Source: Streptomyces sp. SAJ15 (GTDB lineage: Bacteria > Actinomycetota > Actinomycetes > Streptomycetales > Streptomycetaceae). From it: DNA of 64,000 bases. The translations under genes and the position numbers were made by a program. Below are positions 50,272 to 58,599 of this stretch, in pieces. The notes beneath the pieces were generated by a model that was given only the letters and a program-made list of their open reading frames with translations, had not been told where the DNA came from and ran no database searches. Position 1 is the first letter of the stretch. The number at the start of each line of letters is the position of its first letter. The stretch spans positions 1-64,000 of the forward strand of contig NZ_NISY01000014.1 in the NCBI RefSeq assembly GCF_007595705.1. Reading direction: 5' to 3'.

Positions 50272-51483
50272 TCAGCCGGCCATGTCGAGGAGCAGCCTCG
50301 CGGCCACCGCCGCCCCGTCGGTCCGGATCGTGCCGCCCACGGCGCGCGCTCGTGCGCCGGCCTCGGGGGCCAGGGCCGTCCCGAGGGCGGCCGACAGGGA
50401 GTCGAAGGTCGGGGTCGGACCGTCGTGCGCCGCGCCGATGCCCAGGCCGGCCACCCGGCCGGCCCAGTACGGCTGGTCCGTCGCCTGGGGCACCACCACC
50501 TGAGGCACGCCGGCCCGGGTGGCCGTGGTCGTGGTGCCCGCGCCGCCGTGGTGCACGACGGCGGCCATCCGACCGAACAGCGCCTGCTGGTTGACCTCGC
50601 CGACGACGAAGCAGTCGTCCCGGCCGTCGGTGAGGGCCAGGTCGGCCCAGCCGCGGGCCACGACCGCGCGGCGGCCCCGCGCGCGGACCGCCTCGACGGC
50701 CACCTGGGCCACGTCCGTCGACGCGTGCATGGGCATGCTGCCGAAGCCCACGTACACCGGCGGCGCGCCCGCGTCCAGGAACGCCACCAGCTCGGCCGGG
50801 AGCGGGCGTTCGTCGGGCAGGATCCACGCGCCGGTCTGGACGACGTCGAGGTCCGGCGTCCTCCGCCACGGGTCCAGGACCGGGTCCGTCGCCAGCCACG
50901 GTCGGTCGCCGATGACGTGGTCGCGGACGGAGTCCACCGGCGGCAGGCCCACCGACTCCCGGTTCGTGTTGAGCGCCTCGCCGAACAGCGCGTCGATGCT
51001 CTGGGCGTCCAGGTCCCACAGCACCCGGTTGTCGGTCACCCCCGGCGGGAACGGCCGGCCCGGATAGGCCAGCGGCGGGTGGTGCGGCGACGGCAGGGTC
51101 AGCTGCTGGAAGGTCACGGACACGGAGGGGACGCCCAGACTCTCGGCCACCGACCGCGCTCCCGCCGCGGCGGGCATCACGCCGGTCGCCACCACCACGT
51201 CGCAGCCCTCGGCCGCCGCGGTGACCGCGTCGAACTGACCGGCGATCAACTCGGCCGCGCGTCGCGGCAGGGACGACGGCGACGGCGCCGCCTTCGTCAG
51301 CGCGCGTGCCGACGGGCCGACCGCCACCAGCGGTACGCCGACACCCGCCAACCGCCGTGCGAAGTCCTCGTCCGGCGGCGCGCAGACCCGTACCTCCGCG
51401 CCGAGTTCCCGCAACCGCACCGCGAGTACGACCAGAGGTTCGACGTCCCCGCGCGACCCATACGTCGACAAGACCACACGCAC
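50272..51483 (-). CDS. rgt: Rifamycin glycosyltransferase Rgt (GT1 family)
   Basis: 403 residues. N-terminus VVLSTYGSRGDVEPLVVLAVRLRELGAEVRVCAPP, a middle hydrophobic acceptor region, and the GT1 donor site VHHGGAGTTTTATRAGVPQVVVPQATDQPYWAGRVAGLG. Such enzymes glucosylate a macrolide or other natural product; linkage to helR and the preceding rifamycin-associated element identifies it as Rgt, which attaches glucose to rifamycin (family and context knowledge, not proven here). GTG start with GGGAG at seven bases. Confidence 0.88.
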   Translation of the reverse strand: MRVVLSTYGSRGDVEPLVVLAVRLRELGAEVRVCAPPDEDFARRLAGVGVPLVAVGPSARALTKAAPSPSSLPRRAAELIAGQFDAVTAAAEGCDVVVATGVMPAAAGARSVAESLGVPSVSVTFQQLTLPSPHHPPLAYPGRPFPPGVTDNRVLWDLDAQSIDALFGEALNTNRESVGLPPVDSVRDHVIGDRPWLATDPVLDPWRRTPDLDVVQTGAWILPDERPLPAELVAFLDAGAPPVYVGFGSMPMHASTDVAQVAVEAVRARGRRAVVARGWADLALTDGRDDCFVVGEVNQQALFGRMAAVVHHGGAGTTTTATRAGVPQVVVPQATDQPYWAGRVAGLGIGAAHDGPTPTFDSLSAALGTALAPEAGARARAVGGTIRTDGAAVAARLLLDMAG

Positions 51484-51540
51484 TGAGCGACTCCCGATTT
51501 CCGCAGTTCCTGGCTGAGGCCGGCAATTCTGCGGGACGAC

Positions 51541-51563
51541 GGGGGCCTTGCGGCAAGCCCCCC
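51541..51563 (-). promoter_or_regulatory. Rifamycin-associated element (RAE) upstream of rgt-helR
   Basis: Imperfect inverted repeat reading GGCTTGCCGCAAGGCC at its core on the gene strand, flanked by G/C runs and outer arms ACGAC/GTCGT. It lies about 58 bases before the rgt start. It strongly resembles the RAE found upstream of rifamycin-inactivation genes and helR in actinomycetes, which mediates induction by rifamycins. A -10-like TATAGC is just upstream on the minus strand. Confidence 0.85.
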
Positions 51564-51620
51564 GTCGTGCTATACGTTTAACATGGCGAGGAGGAGTGGG
51601 TGATCCCCTCGCCTTTCGTC

Positions 51621-51646
51621 GTTCTCAGACCTCGTTCTCAGACCTC
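51621..51646. repeat. Exact 13-bp tandem duplication
   Basis: GTTCTCAGACCTC twice in a row in the 170-base region between the RAE and the oxidase gene. No gene is called in that region; the plus strand holds only a six-codon frame (ATG at 51582). Confidence 0.9.
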
Positions 51647-51729
51647 GTCACCCTCGTTCAGGACCCGACTGATCCGCTGGTCCGCTGTGGGGTCGACGGA
51701 TCTGGGGCCCGGTCCTGTGGCCCGATCCA

Positions 51730-52887
51730 CTAGAGCGGCTGGTACGGGGCGCGAGGCGCCGGGTGGAGCAGGTTCGCGTCCACGGAGGCGAGGTCGGGGC
51801 GGCCGCTGAGCGCCATGGCCGTCTCCAGCTCGGCGCGCAGGATCGACAGCACCTCGCGCGCCCCTTCGGCCCCCGACACGGCCAGACCCCACAGCACGGG
51901 GCGCCCCACCAGCACCGCGCGGGCCCCCAGTGCCAGGGCGACCAGCACATCCGAGCCGCGGCGGACGCCCCCGTCGACCAGGACCTCACAACGTCCCGCG
52001 ACGGCGGCGACCACCTCGGGCAGCGCGTCGAGTGGGGTGACCGAGCCGTCCAGTTGGCGACCGCCGTGGTTGGACACCACGATCGCGGCGACCCCGAGCT
52101 CCGCGGCGCGCGCCGCGTCCTCGGCGGTCAGCACGCCCTTCAGAACGATCGGCAACCGGGTCAGCGAACCCAGCCAGGCCAGATCGTCCCAGGTGAGGGC
52201 GGGGTCGACGCGCTGCGCCACCCGCTCGCCCAGCTCGGCCGAAGGGCGCTCGGACGGGGCCTGGGGGAAGTTGGCCGCCACCAGACCCGGGGGCAGCGCG
52301 AAGGCGTTGCGCAGGTCCCGTACCCGGCGCCCCTGGACCGGGGCGTCCACGGTGACCACGAGCGCCCGGTACCCGGCCGCTTCGGCCCGTCTGACCAGGT
52401 CCTCGCTGGTGGCCCGGTCCCGGAAGACGTACAGCTGCAGCCACAGCGGTCCCCGCGCCACCCGGGCGATGTCCTCAAGTCGCGCGGTCGCGAAGGTACT
52501 GACTACCATCAGCGCGCCCACCTCTCCCGCGGCGCGGGCACAGGCCAGCTCCCCCTCGGCTGAGACCAGCCCCTGGAAGCCGGTCGGGGCGACGCCGACG
52601 GGCAGGGCGACCGGGGAGCCGAGCAGCGTGGTGCGCGGGTCGCAGCGGGAGACGTCGACGAGGACGCGCGGGCGGAGCCGGTAGCGACGGTACCCGGCCA
52701 CGTTCTCGCGCAGGGTCGTCTCGTCGCCGCTGCCGCCGTCGACGTAGTCCCATGCCGAGGGCTCGACCAGCGGCCGCGCCGCGACGCGGTAGTCGTCCAA
52801 CGTGACCAGACTCCGGCCGCGGGGGCCGGGAGACCGGTCCACGCTCCCGGCACCGGGGGCGGGAGACTCGTCCTCGTCCACAGACAC
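51730..52887 (-). CDS. FMN-dependent alpha-hydroxyacid oxidase/dehydrogenase
   Basis: 385 residues. A TIM-barrel flavoprotein: SAWDYVDGGSGDETTLRENVAGYRRYRLRPRVLVDV, PVGVAPTGFQGL, WLQLYVFRDRATSEDLVRRAEAAGYRALVVTVDAPVQGRR, VSNHGGRQLDG with the catalytic His and Arg, and VDGGVRRGSDVLVALALGARAVLVGRP. It oxidises an (S)-2-hydroxy acid (lactate, glycolate or hydroxymandelate) to the keto acid; the substrate cannot be told. The GTG at 52887 is chosen; the frame extends to 52944 but codon use there is poor. Not obviously part of the rgt-helR operon. Confidence 0.88.
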   Translation of the reverse strand: MSVDEDESPAPGAGSVDRSPGPRGRSLVTLDDYRVAARPLVEPSAWDYVDGGSGDETTLRENVAGYRRYRLRPRVLVDVSRCDPRTTLLGSPVALPVGVAPTGFQGLVSAEGELACARAAGEVGALMVVSTFATARLEDIARVARGPLWLQLYVFRDRATSEDLVRRAEAAGYRALVVTVDAPVQGRRVRDLRNAFALPPGLVAANFPQAPSERPSAELGERVAQRVDPALTWDDLAWLGSLTRLPIVLKGVLTAEDAARAAELGVAAIVVSNHGGRQLDGSVTPLDALPEVVAAVAGRCEVLVDGGVRRGSDVLVALALGARAVLVGRPVLWGLAVSGAEGAREVLSILRAELETAMALSGRPDLASVDANLLHPAPRAPYQPL

Positions 52888-53058
52888 GGCGCTCAGCCCA
52901 CCAGCCCCAACGCCTGAAGGACAAGCCGGGTTTCGGACAGCCACGGCTCGGGCGGCGAGCGGGCCGGCGGAACGCCGAGAGTCGCCCGTCCGGCGCCAGG
53001 GCCGCCTTCAGCCCGTGGAGCCGCCCACACGCCCGTGGTGACCCCTGCCGTCGATCAC

Positions 53059-53064
53059 TAGCAT
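53059..53064 (+). promoter_or_regulatory. Putative -10 of leaderless ART-like/HEAT gene
   Basis: TAGCAT ends seven bases before the ATG at 53072, without Shine-Dalgarno. Confidence 0.5.
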
Positions 53065-53071
53065 CCCGGCC

Positions 53072-53875
53072 ATGGCGATGTTCGTGCACATGACGTCGGC
53101 GGCGAACGCGCCGCGCGTCCGGCGGTCCGGGATCCGCGCGGCCGGCAGCGGACAGGGCGGCGCGCGCGGCGTGTACTGCTTCCCGGTGCTGCCGTCGTAC
53201 ACCCTCACCCACCAATGGGTGCGTGAGCTGGCCCGGTTCGGCAGCCGGGGCGGGCTCGTGGCCGTCCACGTACGACTGGACGACGCCCAGCCCGTGCTGG
53301 TGGGGCACTACAGGGACCGAGCGCGGGGCACCCAGGCCGCGGTTTCGGCGGCGGAGGCGGTACGACGGGTCGCGGCGCTGGAGGACCCGCGCGGGTGGGA
53401 GGTGTTCGTGCCTCGGGCGATCCGGCACCGTGAGGTGCACCGGGTCCGCGCCGTGTCGCAGGTCGCGGGCTGGCGTTATCTGCCGGACGCGCACGGTACG
53501 CGCCCCTGCACCTGCTTCGGGTGCCGGGTGCGCGGCGGCTACGGGGCGCGGCGCCTGCGCGAGCGGTTGCCGCATCCGCTGGACGGTCCGCCGCCACCCG
53601 CCAGGGAGCTGCTCGCCAGGGTCGCGGCGGCCGGTGACCCCGGAGACGCCGCCGTGCTGCGGGAGGCTCTGCACTGGTTCGGAACGCGTCGACGGGGCCC
53701 GCTCGCCGCGTTGCGTCGGCTCGCCGCCCACCCGGACCCGACGGTGCGCGAGCAACTGGTCTGGGCGGTCGTCGGCTGGTCCACTCCCGGGGTCGGCGAG
53801 CTGCTGGACGATCTCGCCGAGGACCCGCACCCGGCCGTCCGGGAGGCGGCGGGGGACGCCCGGGAATCGCGGTGA
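53072..53875 (+). CDS. Possible ADP-ribosyltransferase-like domain fused to HEAT repeats
   Basis: 267 residues. The N-terminus FVHMTSAANAPRVRRSGIRA, then GVYCFPVLPSYTLTHQW and GLVAVHVRLDDAQPVLVGHY, resembles the H-x-T...N...I..GI and G-V-Y start of the ART fold seen in DarT/KptA-type enzymes. A CTCFGC Cys cluster (CTCFGC, residue about 150) follows, then two to three HEAT repeats from about residue 185 (PLAALRRLAAHPDPTVREQLVWAVVGW). The ART reading is my inference; the usual label is HEAT-repeat protein. It is followed by a 2H phosphoesterase with GTGA overlap. Leaderless promoter. Confidence 0.7.
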   Translation: MAMFVHMTSAANAPRVRRSGIRAAGSGQGGARGVYCFPVLPSYTLTHQWVRELARFGSRGGLVAVHVRLDDAQPVLVGHYRDRARGTQAAVSAAEAVRRVAALEDPRGWEVFVPRAIRHREVHRVRAVSQVAGWRYLPDAHGTRPCTCFGCRVRGGYGARRLRERLPHPLDGPPPPARELLARVAAAGDPGDAAVLREALHWFGTRRRGPLAALRRLAAHPDPTVREQLVWAVVGWSTPGVGELLDDLAEDPHPAVREAAGDARESR

Positions 53876-54636
53876 CCCCTGCCCGTCGCTCCTCCTCGTC
53901 GGCCGGCCGGGCACCGCGCTCAGCGCCGTCCCGGTCCGGCTCGCCACGGTGGTCGGCGGACTGCGGGGTGCCGGACTCCGGGGTGCCGGACGCCGCGCCG
54001 GTGGTGGCCGTCGGCGGCGGTCCGGACCATGGTGGTGTGGACGAGAATCCGGTTTTCGACGAGGCCGAGCCGACGGACGCGCTCGAGGTGGCGCCGACGG
54101 CCCGCACGGCGGTCGCGTGGCTGCCGCCACGGGAGCTCTGGCCGGCGATCCAGGACATCCGGTGGGAGCACGATCCGCAGGTACGGCGGTGGCCCCCGCA
54201 TGTGAACCTGCTGTTCGGCTTCGTGCCGGAGGAGGAGTTCGCACGCGCGGTGCCCCTGCTCGCCGCCGGGGCGGCGGAGAGCGCGGCGTTCACCGTGCGC
54301 CTGTCCGGCGTGCGGTACTTCCGGCACCGGCATGACGCGACGGTGTGGCTCGATCCGGCCGCGGCGGGCCTGGCCCCGTGGACCCGTCTGCACCAGGCCC
54401 TGGGACTGCGGTTCCCGCTCTGCCACGGGCGCGGCGGCCGCTTCACCCCGCATCTGTCCCTTGGGCGCACCCGGGACCCGCGGCGTCTGGCCGCGGAGTG
54501 CGCCGCCCGGCTCGGCGCGCTGTCGGCCGTGGTCCAGGACGTGGTCCTCCTCTCCCGGCGCGGCGAGGGGCCCATGCGAGCCCGGGAAGTGATCACACTG
54601 GGCACGGGCGAGGTCCGCCGACCGCTGGATCACTAG
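53872..54636 (+). CDS. 2H phosphoesterase / 2'-5' RNA ligase-like protein
   Basis: 254 residues. The first 75 are Ser/Arg/Gly-rich and likely disordered. Then RTAVAWLPPRELWPAIQDIRWEHDPQVRRWPPHVNLLFGFVPEEEF with the first H-x-N-L motif and, about 85 residues on, FTPHLSLGR with the second H-x-S. The pair H-x-[T/S] defines the 2H family (cyclic phosphodiesterases, 2'-5' RNA ligases, AKAP-like). The first motif has Asn in place of Thr/Ser. Its GTG overlaps the preceding stop, so it is made with the ART-like/HEAT protein. Possible activity: opening of a cyclic nucleotide phosphate. Confidence 0.82.
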   Translation: MTPARRSSSSAGRAPRSAPSRSGSPRWSADCGVPDSGVPDAAPVVAVGGGPDHGGVDENPVFDEAEPTDALEVAPTARTAVAWLPPRELWPAIQDIRWEHDPQVRRWPPHVNLLFGFVPEEEFARAVPLLAAGAAESAAFTVRLSGVRYFRHRHDATVWLDPAAAGLAPWTRLHQALGLRFPLCHGRGGRFTPHLSLGRTRDPRRLAAECAARLGALSAVVQDVVLLSRRGEGPMRAREVITLGTGEVRRPLDH

Positions 54637-54718
54637 TGGTCGAGCCCCGGGTTCCGGCCGTCGCACCGCGGGTAGGCGCGCCGTCGAAAGTGGGGCGTCA
54701 CCGGTCCGGCCGGGGGAG

Positions 54719-54753
54719 GAGGCCGATCGGCCGGGAGAGGGCCGATCGGCCTC
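54719..54753 (+). terminator. Perfect 14-bp hairpin after 2H phosphoesterase gene
   Basis: GAGGCCGATCGGCC and its complement with a 7-base loop, about 80 bases after the stop and 100 before the UspA gene. Each arm is itself palindromic (GGCCGATCGGCC), so it could also be a binding site. Confidence 0.65.
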
Positions 54754-54855
54754 TGGGGCCGTGGCGCCGCACGCGGGAACCTGAAGTGGTGCGGCAACGG
54801 CGGCGGTCGTGGCCGTCACCCCGGAGTGGTAGGGATCTGAAGGAGGAGACATCCC

Positions 54856-55740
54856 ATGACACGTCCCATCATCGTGGGTCTGGACGGATCGCCCGAGAGC
54901 CGGGCGGCCGCCGACTGGGCGGCCCGGGAGGCGCGGCGGCGCGAGGTGCCGGTGCGCCTGGTGTACGCGTGGACGGTGCCGCCCCAGCCGACCAGCGGGC
55001 CCCGGGCGGACGGCGCGGACGAGGCGGGCGACGAGCCGGCGCGCGGTCTCCTGGAGGAGACGCGGGTGGACCTGACGAGCCATCACCCCGGGGTGACGGT
55101 CTCCACCGAACGGGCCTCGCAGGAGCCGGTGCCCGCCCTCGTGGCACGGAGTGAGGGCGCGGAGATGGTGGTGCTCGGCTCCCGGGGACACGGCGCCGCG
55201 CTCGGATTCCTGCTCGGCTCCGTCGGCCTGCGGGTGCTCGCACAGGCCAAGGCGCCGGTCGTCCTGGTGCGCCGCCCGAGCGACGACGCCACGGGCGCGC
55301 CGGACCCGGAGGAGGTGGTGGTCGGCGTCCAGGACACGGCGGAGTCGGCTGGGCCGGTGCTGGAGTTCGCCTTCGCCACGGCGGCGGCGCGGCGGGCGCC
55401 GCTGCGCGCGGTGCGGGCCTGGAGCCTGCCGCCGGTATTCGCCTACAGCCCGCAGTCCCTGCGGCTCCTCGACGAGGCCGGCGGCCTCGAACCGTATGAG
55501 CGCGGCGCACTCGCGGAAGCGGTCCGGCCGTGGCGGGAGAAGTTCCCCGACGTCGCCGTCACCGAGCATGTGGAGATCGGCAGCGCGGCGGAGGTCCTGC
55601 TGGGCTCGGCCGCCCGCGCCGGGCTGCTGGTGGTCGGCCGGGGCACGCATCGACCCCCGCTCGTTCCGTATGTCGGTCATGTCGCCCACGCCGCCCTCCA
55701 TCACGCGCGCTGCCCCGTCGCCGTCGTTCCGCACGGCTGA
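54856..55740 (+). CDS. Universal stress protein, tandem UspA domains
   Basis: 294 residues, two Usp domains. First: IIVGLDGSPESRAAADWAAREARRR and GSRGHGAALGFLLGSVGLRVLAQAKAPVVLVR (ATP-binding G2xG9GS/T pattern). Second: VVVGVQDTAESAGPVLEFAFATAAAR and VGRGTHRPPLVPYVGHVAHAALHHARCPVAVVP. ATP-binding dimer associated with dormancy and stress. Very good Shine-Dalgarno (GGAGGAG) before the ATG. Single gene. Confidence 0.95.
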   Translation: MTRPIIVGLDGSPESRAAADWAAREARRREVPVRLVYAWTVPPQPTSGPRADGADEAGDEPARGLLEETRVDLTSHHPGVTVSTERASQEPVPALVARSEGAEMVVLGSRGHGAALGFLLGSVGLRVLAQAKAPVVLVRRPSDDATGAPDPEEVVVGVQDTAESAGPVLEFAFATAAARRAPLRAVRAWSLPPVFAYSPQSLRLLDEAGGLEPYERGALAEAVRPWREKFPDVAVTEHVEIGSAAEVLLGSAARAGLLVVGRGTHRPPLVPYVGHVAHAALHHARCPVAVVPHG

Positions 55741-55818
55741 CGCGCCGGGGCCGCCCGCCGTGTCACCGGGGCGGCCCGACGTCGCGGAAGGCCCGGCTCG
55801 TCGACGGCCCTCGCGGTT

Positions 55819-55878
55819 CGGCCGTCCTGATGTCGGCCGTCCCGGTGTCGGCCGTCCCGGTGTCGGCCGTCCCGACAC
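55819..55878. repeat. Four 15-bp tandem repeats after UspA gene
   Basis: CGGCCGTCCCGGTGT repeated four times (outer copies diverged) between the converging UspA and MFS genes. Confidence 0.9.
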
Positions 55879-55947
55879 ACGCCGGGAGGGCGGACACCGG
55901 GTTTCCGTGACCCGGGTCCGCCGCCCGTGGCGGTCGGTGCGCCGACC

Positions 55948-57330
55948 TCAGCCCCTGGCCGCTCCCGGTGCCGGCTCGGGGACGGGAGCCGGCAGTTCAC
56001 GCAGCCGGCTCACCGGAGACAGCACGATGACGATCACCACCGCGGCGGATCCCCACGCCGCCACCGTGAGCGCGCCCTCGGCTCCGATCCGTCCGGACAG
56101 CAGGCCGGCGAAGAGTCCGCCGAGTGCGCTGCCGCCGAAGAGCAGGGTGCGGAAGACGGCGGTCATCCGGCCCATCATCGACTGCGGGGTGCTGGTCTGG
56201 CGCAGGCTGACGATGATGACGCCCGCGACGCCGAGCCCCAGGTAGGTGACGAAGAAGGACAGCACGCACATCCCCACCATCACCGGCCGGGGGCCCGCGG
56301 CCGCCACGATCAGCAGCGGGCCGAGCAGAAGCGCCGACTGGGCCACGAGATAGACCCGGCCGAGCCGGAAGCGTCGGATGATCCGCCGGGAGAGCACCGC
56401 GCCGATCAGGCCGCCCACGGAGGCGATCGCGAAGATCGTGCCGAGGGTGGTGGAGGCGAAGTGCAGATCGCGGGTGCCGTACAGCAGGAACATGGTCCAC
56501 ACGGTGATCATGGAGAAGTTGCAGCAGAACCCGATCAGCGCGAGTGAGCGCAGCACGGGGTTCTTCAGCACCCAGCGCAGACCCTCGCGAAGCTCGACCG
56601 ACAGCCTCCGGCGCTCGGCCGGTGGCTCCGGCCGGGGTTCGGGGGTGCGGATGAGCAGCAGCGAGACGACCGACACCAGGTAGGAGAAGGCGTCCACGAT
56701 CAGCGCCACGGGCGCGGTGACCGCGCTGACCAGGGCGCCGGCCAGTCCGGGTCCGGCCACGTCGGCGGCCGAGGAGCTGACGCTCATCTTGGCGCTGGCC
56801 TCCACATAGTGCTTCGGCTCGCGTACCAGGGTGGGTACGTAGGACATCCAGCTGACGTCGAACAGCACCGTGGCCACCCCGATGGCACAGGCGATGACCA
56901 GCAGCGACCCCATGCTGAGGGCGTCCAGCCAGTACAGCACCGGCACGAGGGTGAGCAGCGCCAGGCGGGCGAGGTTGGCGCCGAGCATCACCCGTCGCCT
57001 GCGGGCCCGGTCGACCCACACCCCGAACACCAGGGCCAGTCCGAGGAACGGCACCAGTTGCAGGAAGCGCAGGACGCCGACCTGCTCGTCGGTGGCGTCG
57101 AAGGCGCTGATCGCGGTCAGCGGCAGCGCCAGGTTCGTCACCTGCGAGCCCAGCAGGGACAGGGTCTCGCCGAGCCAGAACCGGCGGAAGTCGCGGTTAC
57201 GCCACAGGCTGTCCCCCTTGGCGTCGTGCGGTTCGACGACCGGGGTCGTCGTGGGGTCCGCGGTGGGCGGTCCGGCCACCGCGGACGCGCCGGGGCCCGG
57301 TTCCCCGGCGCGGCCTCGCGTGGTCGTCAT
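55948..57330 (-). CDS. MFS transporter (enterobactin exporter EntS-like)
   Basis: 460 residues, 12 helices. Pattern LWRNRDFRRFWLGETLSLLGSQVTNLALPLTAI, then GVWVDRARRRRVMLGANLARL and PVLRSLALIGFCCNF is typical of the DHA3 (macrolide/siderophore efflux) group. Starts with an ATGA overlap on the stop of the upstream aminotransferase gene, so the product of that enzyme may be the export substrate. Confidence 0.9.
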   Translation of the reverse strand: MTTTRGRAGEPGPGASAVAGPPTADPTTTPVVEPHDAKGDSLWRNRDFRRFWLGETLSLLGSQVTNLALPLTAISAFDATDEQVGVLRFLQLVPFLGLALVFGVWVDRARRRRVMLGANLARLALLTLVPVLYWLDALSMGSLLVIACAIGVATVLFDVSWMSYVPTLVREPKHYVEASAKMSVSSSAADVAGPGLAGALVSAVTAPVALIVDAFSYLVSVVSLLLIRTPEPRPEPPAERRRLSVELREGLRWVLKNPVLRSLALIGFCCNFSMITVWTMFLLYGTRDLHFASTTLGTIFAIASVGGLIGAVLSRRIIRRFRLGRVYLVAQSALLLGPLLIVAAAGPRPVMVGMCVLSFFVTYLGLGVAGVIIVSLRQTSTPQSMMGRMTAVFRTLLFGGSALGGLFAGLLSGRIGAEGALTVAAWGSAAVVIVIVLSPVSRLRELPAPVPEPAPGAARG

Positions 57331-58583
57331 CGCACCGCCTGTCGGGTGCCCGGCGAGCGCCGCACCAGCTCCGCGACGGCGTCGGCGACCCGGTCCACCT
57401 CGTCCTCGGTGTTGTAGTAGTGCGGCGACAGCCGCAGGCACCAGTCCACGTCCTTGTCACCGAAGTCGTACTGGGCGAACTCCCGGAAGCTCAGGGCCGA
57501 GTTGATGCCGAAGGCGTCCACGGCCGCCTTGAACTCCTGGGGCCGCCAGCCCTCGACTCCGAAGGTGACCAGCGCCGCGAGGCGGGGGCCCCGGTCGAGG
57601 AGCCGCACGCCGGGCACGGTCTGGAGCCGGTCGCGGAGTCGCCGCGCGAGCGCCGGGGTGCGCTGCGCGATGGCGTCGATGCCCACCCTCCGGGCGTAGC
57701 GGACCGCCGCCGCGCAGCCGAGCACGGTGGCGTACGGGAACTCCCACTCCTCGAAACGGGCCGCGGAGGCGACGGGTTGGTACTGGTCGGGTGCCGTCCA
57801 CCGCGCGCCGTGCATGTCGATGAACAGCGGTTCGTAGCCGGCCCGCAGCACCCGGTCGGAGACATAGAGGAAGCCCGAGGCGCGGGGGCCGCGGAGGAAC
57901 TTCCGGCAGGTCGCGGTGAGCATGTCGCAGCCGATCTCCTCGACGTCGAGGGGGAGTTGGCCCACCGACTGACAGGCGTCGACGAGGTAGAGCAGACCCA
58001 GCTCGCGGCAGTGCCGGCCGATCTCGGAGATCGGCTGGATGAGGCCGGAGTTGGTGGGCACATGGGTCGCGGTCACCAGGCGCGGCCGGTGTGACCGCAT
58101 GAGGGCGGCCATCGCGGCCACGTCCACCCCGCCCTCCGGAGCGTCCGGCGCGTGCACGATGCGCACCCCGAACCGCTTGCGCAGGGACAGGAAGGCGATC
58201 TGGTTGGAGATGAAGTCGTCGCGGGTGGTGAGGATGGTGTCGCCGGCCTCGAAGGGAATCGCGGACAGGGCGTTGGCATAGGCGTGGGTGGCGCTGCCGG
58301 CGAAGGCGATGTTGTCCGGCGTGGTGTTGATCAGCGCGGCGATCTCCGTGTAGAACCCGCGCACCTGCTCGGCCTGGGCGGCCGCGGCCTCGTAACCGCC
58401 GATCCGGGCCTCCAGCTTCAGATGGTCCAGCACGGTGTCGAGGACGGGACGGGCCATCAGCCCGCAGCCGGCGTTGTTGAAGTGCACGACGTGCTCACAC
58501 CCGGGTGTGTCGGCGCGCAGGTCGGCGAGGTTCCGGTGAAGTGCTTCCCCGATGAACTCAGTAGCGCTATTCTCATTCTTCAT
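57327..58583 (-). CDS. Class V aminotransferase (pyridoxal-5'-phosphate enzyme)
   Basis: 418 residues. VVHFNNAGCGLMARPVLDTVLDHLKLEARIGGYEAAAAQAEQ, DNIAFAGSATHAYANALSAI, ATHVPTNSGLIQPISEIGRHCRELGLLYLVDACQSVGQLPLDV (Asp pairs with pyridine N), and LTATCRKFLRGPRASGFLYVS with the PLP Lys near residue 228. Similar to EgtE/isopenicillin epimerase-type and cysteine-desulphurase-like enzymes; substrate unknown. The ATG at 58583 shares a CATG palindrome with the divergent MocR start. Its -10 (TACTGT) would lie inside the MocR coding region. Confidence 0.88.
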   Translation of the reverse strand: MKNENSATEFIGEALHRNLADLRADTPGCEHVVHFNNAGCGLMARPVLDTVLDHLKLEARIGGYEAAAAQAEQVRGFYTEIAALINTTPDNIAFAGSATHAYANALSAIPFEAGDTILTTRDDFISNQIAFLSLRKRFGVRIVHAPDAPEGGVDVAAMAALMRSHRPRLVTATHVPTNSGLIQPISEIGRHCRELGLLYLVDACQSVGQLPLDVEEIGCDMLTATCRKFLRGPRASGFLYVSDRVLRAGYEPLFIDMHGARWTAPDQYQPVASAARFEEWEFPYATVLGCAAAVRYARRVGIDAIAQRTPALARRLRDRLQTVPGVRLLDRGPRLAALVTFGVEGWRPQEFKAAVDAFGINSALSFREFAQYDFGDKDVDWCLRLSPHYYNTEDEVDRVADAVAELVRRSPGTRQAVR

Positions 58584-58599
58584 GTCTGACAGTAGCACT
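58559..58599. promoter_or_regulatory. MocR-type direct-repeat operator spanning both start codons
   Basis: CAGTAGCGCT (58559-58568) and CAGTAGCACT (58590-58599): 9 of 10 match, same orientation, 31 bases apart (three turns). They bracket the overlapping ATGs at 58581-58584. MocR proteins bind direct repeats with such spacing, so both genes are probably controlled from here. Confidence 0.6.

Noticed and set aside
50219..51556. Extension of the HelR frame upstream to 51556 (1175 residues)
   Set aside because: It would run antiframe through rgt and the RAE; HelR homology begins at the GTG at 50218, which has its own Shine-Dalgarno.
51582..51602. Six-codon plus-strand frame after the RAE (ATG GCG AGG AGG AGT GGG TGA)
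   Set aside because: Too short to support as a leader peptide and no gene follows on that strand.
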